DNA of 9,222 nt from Candidatus Magasanikbacteria bacterium RIFCSPLOWO2_02_FULL_44_11 (GTDB lineage: Bacteria; Patescibacteriota; Patescibacteriia; Magasanikbacterales; GWA2-37-8): positions 1 to 9,222 of the forward strand of contig MFQK01000048.1 of assembly GCA_001783035.1 (NCBI GenBank). The letters are read 5' to 3'. A model generated the notes under the pieces. It was not told the origin of the DNA, did no database searches, and worked only from the letters and a program-made list of their open reading frames with translations. Position numbers and translations under genes: made by a program. Each line of letters opens with the position of its first letter. The stretch's first letter is position 1. Shown one piece after another: positions 7,253-9,222 of this stretch.

Positions 7253-7281
7253 ATTGTACAACTACTATGGGTAGTGGTCAA
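7253..7281 (-). promoter_or_regulatory. nrdAB promoter
   Basis: On the minus strand TTGACC (7281-7276) and TACAAT (7258-7253) are separated by exactly 17 bp, a good sigma-70 type promoter. The predicted start near 7246 gives a leader of about 37 nt before the ATG at 7209. It also rules out the TTG at 7281 as the start codon, since that codon would not be transcribed from here. The two NrdR-like boxes and the DnaA box overlap or flank the -35. Confidence 0.75.
7262..7277. promoter_or_regulatory. NrdR-like box, promoter-proximal
   Basis: The 16-mer CTACTATGGGTAGTGG contains the CTA-N4-TAG core of the palindromic NrdR consensus (acaCwAtATaTwGtgt) and also fits at A3, T7, T14 and G15. It falls in the spacer between the -35 and -10 of the nrdA promoter, so a bound repressor would block RNA polymerase. 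The four central bases differ from the consensus. Confidence 0.6.
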
Positions 7282-7306
7282 CTGTGGATAACACCACTAC
7301 CTATAG
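7265..7306. repeat. 14-bp inverted repeat framing the DnaA box
   Basis: CTATGGGTAGTGGT (7265-7278) and ACCACTACCTATAG (7293-7306) are inverted copies with one mismatch, separated by 14 bp that hold the TTATCCACA box. The arms coincide with the two NrdR-like boxes and include the end of the -35 element. Because the transcript starts downstream, the symmetry is more likely to act as protein-binding DNA than as an RNA hairpin. Confidence 0.85.
7283..7291 (-). promoter_or_regulatory. Perfect DnaA box in the nrdAB control region
   Basis: TGTGGATAA on the plus strand is TTATCCACA on the minus strand, the strongest form of the DnaA box. It lies one base upstream of the nrdA -35 and inside the 16-bp spacer between the two NrdR-like boxes. 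DnaA is a known regulator of nrdAB in Escherichia coli, which makes a regulatory role plausible. Confidence 0.65.
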
Positions 7307-7309
7307 AAA
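7294..7309. promoter_or_regulatory. NrdR-like box, promoter-distal
   Basis: The 16-mer CCACTACCTATAGAAA again has the CTA-N4-TAG core and fits the NrdR consensus at 3-6 and 9-13. Its centre is exactly 32 bp, about three helical turns, from the centre of the proximal box. Paired NrdR boxes in other bacteria have this kind of spacing. The outer right half is poor. Confidence 0.55.
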
Positions 7310-7360
7310 TGGAGATAATACCAAACAGACCAGTCGGGATGGTTCTCTCTCCAAATTTTC

Positions 7361-7397
7361 AATAAAAAAAAGCGACTTTTTTCGCTCCTTTTTTATT
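7361..7397 (-). terminator. Intrinsic terminator upstream of the nrdAB promoter
   Basis: AGCGA (7371-7375) pairs with TCGCT (7382-7386) across a 6-base loop. The stem is flanked by an A run (7364-7371) and a T run (7389-7394). On the minus strand the stem is followed by a run of eight Ts, so it would stop transcripts coming from the small-RNA/HD side before they reach nrdAB. It could also act on the plus strand. Confidence 0.65.
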
Positions 7398-7469
7398 GTG
7401 CTTAGTTATCTTATCACGGCAATTTTGGGGTGGCAAGGGAAGATATGTGGATAGCGCAGACCATTTTAA

Positions 7470-7487
7470 ATATACATTCTGGTATAT
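7470..7487. repeat. Short inverted repeat, possible operator
   Basis: ATATAC (7470-7475) and GTATAT (7482-7487) form a perfect 6-bp inverted repeat with a 6-bp spacer, just beyond the end of the predicted small RNA. A DnaA-box-like CTATCCACA (minus strand, 7446-7454, one mismatch) lies nearby. No role can be assigned; the arms are short and AT-rich. Confidence 0.3.
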
Positions 7488-7496
7488 GTCTCACAT

Positions 7497-7586
7497 GAAA
7501 AGGTCGCCCCCCTGCTAAACCGGCGAGGGGCGACCAACGAGCGCGTTCACTTGGGCTCTGACAGGCAGAGCTGCGGCGGCGTGCTA
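7497..7586 (-). ncRNA. Predicted structured small RNA, about 90 nt, family not recognised
   Basis: A consensus-like minus-strand promoter ends at 7593, and a strong terminal hairpin followed by UUUU closes the unit. The stretch is clearly GC-rich in an AT-rich genome and has no credible ORF. Three successive hairpins can be drawn: GCTCTG/CAGAGC (7555-7571, 5-base loop), AACG/CGTT (7536-7547, 4-base loop) and GGTCGCCCC/GGGGCGACC (7502-7535, perfect 9-bp stem). I could not match it to SRP RNA, 6S RNA, tmRNA or a tRNA. It might instead be a leader or attenuator of a downstream unit, but no gene follows before the 7361-7397 terminator. Whether it is expressed is inference. Confidence 0.5.
7498..7535 (-). 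terminator. Terminal hairpin of the predicted small RNA
   Basis: GGTCGCCCC and GGGGCGACC form a perfect 9-bp GC-rich stem with a 16-base loop. On the minus strand it is followed by TTTTC (from 7501). The U run is short but the stem is very stable. On the plus strand there is no T run, so it is oriented for minus-strand transcription. Confidence 0.6.
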
Positions 7587-7592
7587 ATCGTT

Positions 7593-7621
7593 ATTATAAG
7601 GGCTACACGTAAGTTTGACAA
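7593..7621 (-). promoter_or_regulatory. Strong promoter for the predicted small RNA
   Basis: On the minus strand TTGTCA (7621-7616) and a perfect TATAAT (7598-7593) are separated by exactly 17 bp, so the start would be near 7586. It is the best-scoring promoter by eye in this window, and it faces the GC-rich hairpin region rather than a protein gene. Confidence 0.7.
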
Positions 7622-7641
7622 GGCAATATGGTAAATAAGCG

Positions 7642-7660
7642 CAGAGCGCTCTGGTTAACC
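7642..7660. repeat. Adjacent perfect palindromes upstream of the small-RNA promoter
   Basis: CAGAGCGCTCTG (7642-7653) is a perfect 12-bp palindrome and GGTTAACC (7653-7660) a perfect 8-bp palindrome sharing one base with it. They lie roughly 20-40 bp upstream of the -35 of the predicted small-RNA promoter, a usual place for an activator site. They could also form a hairpin at the 3' end of the HD-gene transcript, though no T run follows. Confidence 0.45.
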
Positions 7661-7726
7661 GGTGAAGAGGATAGTAAGGTATTATAGATAAAGATAGGCG
7701 TTCGTCTCTTTTTGGAAATTCGTCAG

Positions 7727-8704
7727 CTATCTATCGAATTTTAAAAAATATTCTTTTGGTTTTGATTCCCGAATAATTATATCAGACCAACTTGGTTCTA
7801 TTTCTGAAACTCTTTTAATTTCTCCATGGTGCAAACAGAGTGGGTCAACTACTCGTGATTTGCAAAATACTTTTCCATCATAGTTAGTTTGGTCATTTCT
7901 AAAACCAATTTTATTGTTCATTCTTTCAAAAAGTAATTTTAATTTAGGGTCATTGCCGATGTGAGATTCTATTTTTGAAAGAACAATTTTATCAGTCGTG
8001 TATAAATCGGTTTCAAAAATATATTCTTTTGAAAGCGCGTAGCGGAGATAATTGCCAACAGTTAGAAACATAACGGCAGACGGTATTCCGGAATAATATT
8101 TTGTATTGAGTATCAAAAATAATTCCGCATATTTTTTTGCACTTTCAAAATCTTTAAAAATCCACTTTCCGTTTTTTGCCGCGAGGTTATCAGTAAAAAA
8201 TTTTCCGTTTTCTATTTCTTTAAAAACAACAGCGGTTCTTAACGAATAATCTATCCTATCCGAACATAAATCCGGCAAATCATTTTCTTTAAGAGGAAAA
8301 TTTTTATCATCGAGAATATAATCCAAATCAAGATTGTATTTTTTGAGTATTTCCGGTATTTCTGATTTTCTAACATAATCATCGAAAATATTATCCTGAT
8401 GACTATGTTCCTTTTCAGAGCCAGAATCTAAGACATAATCTATGCAGTGAGAAAATGCCGAATGAGAAACGTCGTGAATAAGCCCGGCAATTTGCTCTTC
8501 AATTGCGGCACCATAATTTTGCAAAAGCAAATAATCGCCGATTGAATGTTCAAAACGCGAATGCGCAGTACCTGGAAAATGAGGTTCAAAATATCCAGCT
8601 TGGTCTATGTCTTTTAATCTTTGAAGTGTTGGAGAATTTATCAATTCTAAAATTACCGGTTCTGTAATTTCAAAATTACCATATACTCTATCTGTATATT
8701 TCAT
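7727..8704 (-). CDS. HD-domain phosphohydrolase of the SAMHD1/dGTPase-like type
   Basis: The 325-residue protein has the H...HD...D metal-binding signature: H53 in HSRFEHS (48-54), H77-D78 in LIHDVSHSAFSH (75-86) and D149 in SDRIDYSL (148-155). Y153, four residues later, matches a substrate-contact tyrosine of SAMHD1. This arrangement is typical of HD enzymes that split dNTPs to deoxynucleoside and triphosphate, or related phosphohydrolases (COG1078-like). The exact substrate cannot be read from the sequence. It is cytoplasmic, with no signal peptide or membrane segment. The ATG at 8704 is in-frame with a typical N-terminus and has no Shine-Dalgarno; an inverted repeat lies just upstream. By eye the gene is more AT-rich than nrdAB, which may reflect separate ancestry. 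Its nearness to RNR fits a dNTP-balancing role, but such genes also occur in defence islands. Confidence 0.88.
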   Translation of the reverse strand: MKYTDRVYGNFEITEPVILELINSPTLQRLKDIDQAGYFEPHFPGTAHSRFEHSIGDYLLLQNYGAAIEEQIAGLIHDVSHSAFSHCIDYVLDSGSEKEHSHQDNIFDDYVRKSEIPEILKKYNLDLDYILDDKNFPLKENDLPDLCSDRIDYSLRTAVVFKEIENGKFFTDNLAAKNGKWIFKDFESAKKYAELFLILNTKYYSGIPSAVMFLTVGNYLRYALSKEYIFETDLYTTDKIVLSKIESHIGNDPKLKLLFERMNNKIGFRNDQTNYDGKVFCKSRVVDPLCLHHGEIKRVSEIEPSWSDIIIRESKPKEYFLKFDR

Positions 8705-8711
8705 ATTTTAT

Positions 8712-8728
8712 TTCAAATCCGGTTTGAA
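8712..8728. promoter_or_regulatory. Operator-like inverted repeat before the HD gene
   Basis: TTCAAA (8712-8717) and TTTGAA (8723-8728) are perfect inverted arms around TCCGG, ending 7 bp upstream of the HD-gene ATG. In DNA it could be a repressor site. In RNA it would fold as a small hairpin at the ribosome-entry region. No matching promoter could be fixed with confidence. Confidence 0.4.
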
Positions 8729-8800
8729 GCGACGACTGCCGCAAAGTACGACTGTTTTCATAGTTTTATTTTAGCAGTAATTAATTTAATATCCAAATAG

Positions 8801-8825
8801 CGTAGTTTAAAGCTCGGAAACTACG
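8801..8825. repeat. Hairpin between the small acidic gene and the HD gene
   Basis: CGTAGTTT (8801-8808) and AAACTACG (8818-8825) form a perfect 8-bp stem with a 9-base loop, 34 bp after the stop of the upstream small gene. There is no U run on either strand, so it is a doubtful intrinsic terminator. It may be an mRNA 3'-end stabiliser or a processing site. Confidence 0.5.
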
Positions 8826-8859
8826 ATAACTATGATGAGTTTGAATGGGTTGTTGATTT

Positions 8860-9174
8860 TCATAATCGTTTTTTAGATTTATCGTTATATTCTAAAAATT
8901 TCTCGGCTGGAGAGATACCGCCAAGTATCTCGTGCGGAAAGTAGTTCCAAGCATCGGTTACCAACTCAAGCACATTTTCTAGTTCGGTAGCGTCTCCGCC
9001 CCGATCAAACATCGCCACGACTTTCATCATGTCGTCGTTATCCTCTTCGTGGAAAATGGCATCCCGGACATGATCCAAAGTAAAATCACTCTCGGTTTCT
9101 TTGAGCATATCCACGAGCTCCTGCTCGATTTCTTTCCGGCGTTCTAGAATTTGTTGTTTTGATTCGACTTCCAT
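8860..9174 (-). CDS. Small acidic protein of unknown function
   Basis: I do not recognise this 104-residue protein. It is rich in Glu and Asp and predicted to be mostly helical and soluble, with no membrane segment or signal peptide. Residues 1-30 form a charged helix (SKQQILERRKEIEQELVDML). The C-terminal part has the motif NYFPHEILGGISPAEKFLEY (77-96). The LGG-SPAEK core resembles a short motif seen at the C-terminus of DDE integrases and in some small helical proteins, but there is no catalytic triad, so it is not a transposase. The ATG at 9174 is the only methionine near the start; no Shine-Dalgarno is seen. It lies 155 bp upstream of the HD gene on the same strand, and cotranscription is possible. 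A complete helical pattern and sensible composition support a real gene. Confidence 0.6.
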   Translation of the reverse strand: MEVESKQQILERRKEIEQELVDMLKETESDFTLDHVRDAIFHEEDNDDMMKVVAMFDRGGDATELENVLELVTDAWNYFPHEILGGISPAEKFLEYNDKSKKRL

Positions 9175-9222
9175 AAATTAATTTTGCTCTGGAAACTTAC
9201 CGCCCGAAATATCAAAAAATCG

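Noticed and set aside
7210..7281. N-terminal extension of nrdA from a TTG at 7281 (24 extra residues)
   Set aside because: The extension has no family similarity, and the predicted promoter's -10 (7253-7258) and transcription start (about 7246) lie inside it. The ATG at 7209 begins the first ATP-cone.
6983..7291. 102-codon plus-strand open frame opposite the nrdA start
   Set aside because: It is antisense to the conserved ATP-cone and crosses the nrdAB promoter. No independent coding signal.
7446..7454. DnaA-box-like CTATCCACA on the minus strand
   Set aside because: One mismatch at the first base and isolated; not listed as its own site because such 8/9 matches are frequent by chance in this AT-rich sequence.
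7497..7586. Identification of the small RNA as SRP RNA, 6S RNA or tmRNA
   Set aside because: It lacks the SRP GGAA-loop helix, is too short for 6S or tmRNA, and shows no tRNA-like end.
7615..7620. Exact TTGACA on the plus strand as a -35
   Set aside because: No -10-like hexamer at 16-18 bp downstream. The overlapping minus-strand TTGTCA has a perfect TATAAT at 17 bp and is preferred.
1..9222. CRISPR array, tRNA or rRNA genes, or alternative genetic code
   Set aside because: No regular repeat-spacer pattern beyond the single pair at 34-76, no cloverleaf or rRNA segment recognised, and all genes read with the standard code, two of them ending in TGA.

Overview
The window looks like the replication-origin region of a small-genome bacterium of the Candidate Phyla Radiation (Patescibacteria), probably a Parcubacteria-type lineage. 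This is inferred from the AT-rich intergenic DNA, the absence of Shine-Dalgarno sequences before all six genes, the compact dnaA-dnaN block and the general character of the DnaA and NrdAB proteins. A 16S rRNA or marker tree would be needed to confirm it. The standard genetic code fits: TGA ends dnaA and the last small gene, and no gene needs TGA read as an amino acid.

Layout. Positions 1-82 look like the outer end of an insertion sequence lying mostly to the left (two 18-bp direct repeats, then a TGACA terminus). Positions 139-179 hold three DnaA boxes upstream of dnaA (263-1714, +). The dnaA-dnaN gap (1715-2005) has the architecture of oriC: several DnaA boxes, then a GC-rich patch, a TTA-repeat matching the DnaA-trio motif, and a nearly pure A/T tract that also carries the probable dnaN promoter. 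dnaN (2006-3124, +) ends at a bidirectional terminator (3178-3207) that it shares with the convergent nrdA-nrdB operon (7209-3292, -), which encodes a class I ribonucleotide reductase.

The control region of nrdAB (about 7246-7309) is the most striking part. A good sigma-70 type promoter (TTGACC, 17 bp, TACAAT) is overlaid by two CTA-N4-TAG elements resembling NrdR boxes, with centres exactly 32 bp apart. A perfect DnaA box (TTATCCACA) sits in the spacer between them, one base upstream of the -35. This suggests that dNTP synthesis is wired both to the nucleotide sensor NrdR and to the initiator DnaA, about 5 kb from the origin.

Upstream of that lie a terminator hairpin (7361-7397) and a GC-rich structured stretch (7497-7586, -). 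The latter has its own consensus-like promoter and a strong terminal hairpin, so it is probably an unannotated small RNA of about 90 nt. Next come an HD-domain phosphohydrolase of the SAMHD1/dGTPase type (7727-8704, -) and a small acidic protein of unknown function (8860-9174, -). The genes share a theme: initiator and clamp (replication), RNR (dNTP supply) and possibly a dNTP hydrolase (dNTP removal), although the last link is inference. All genes to the right of dnaN point towards the origin.
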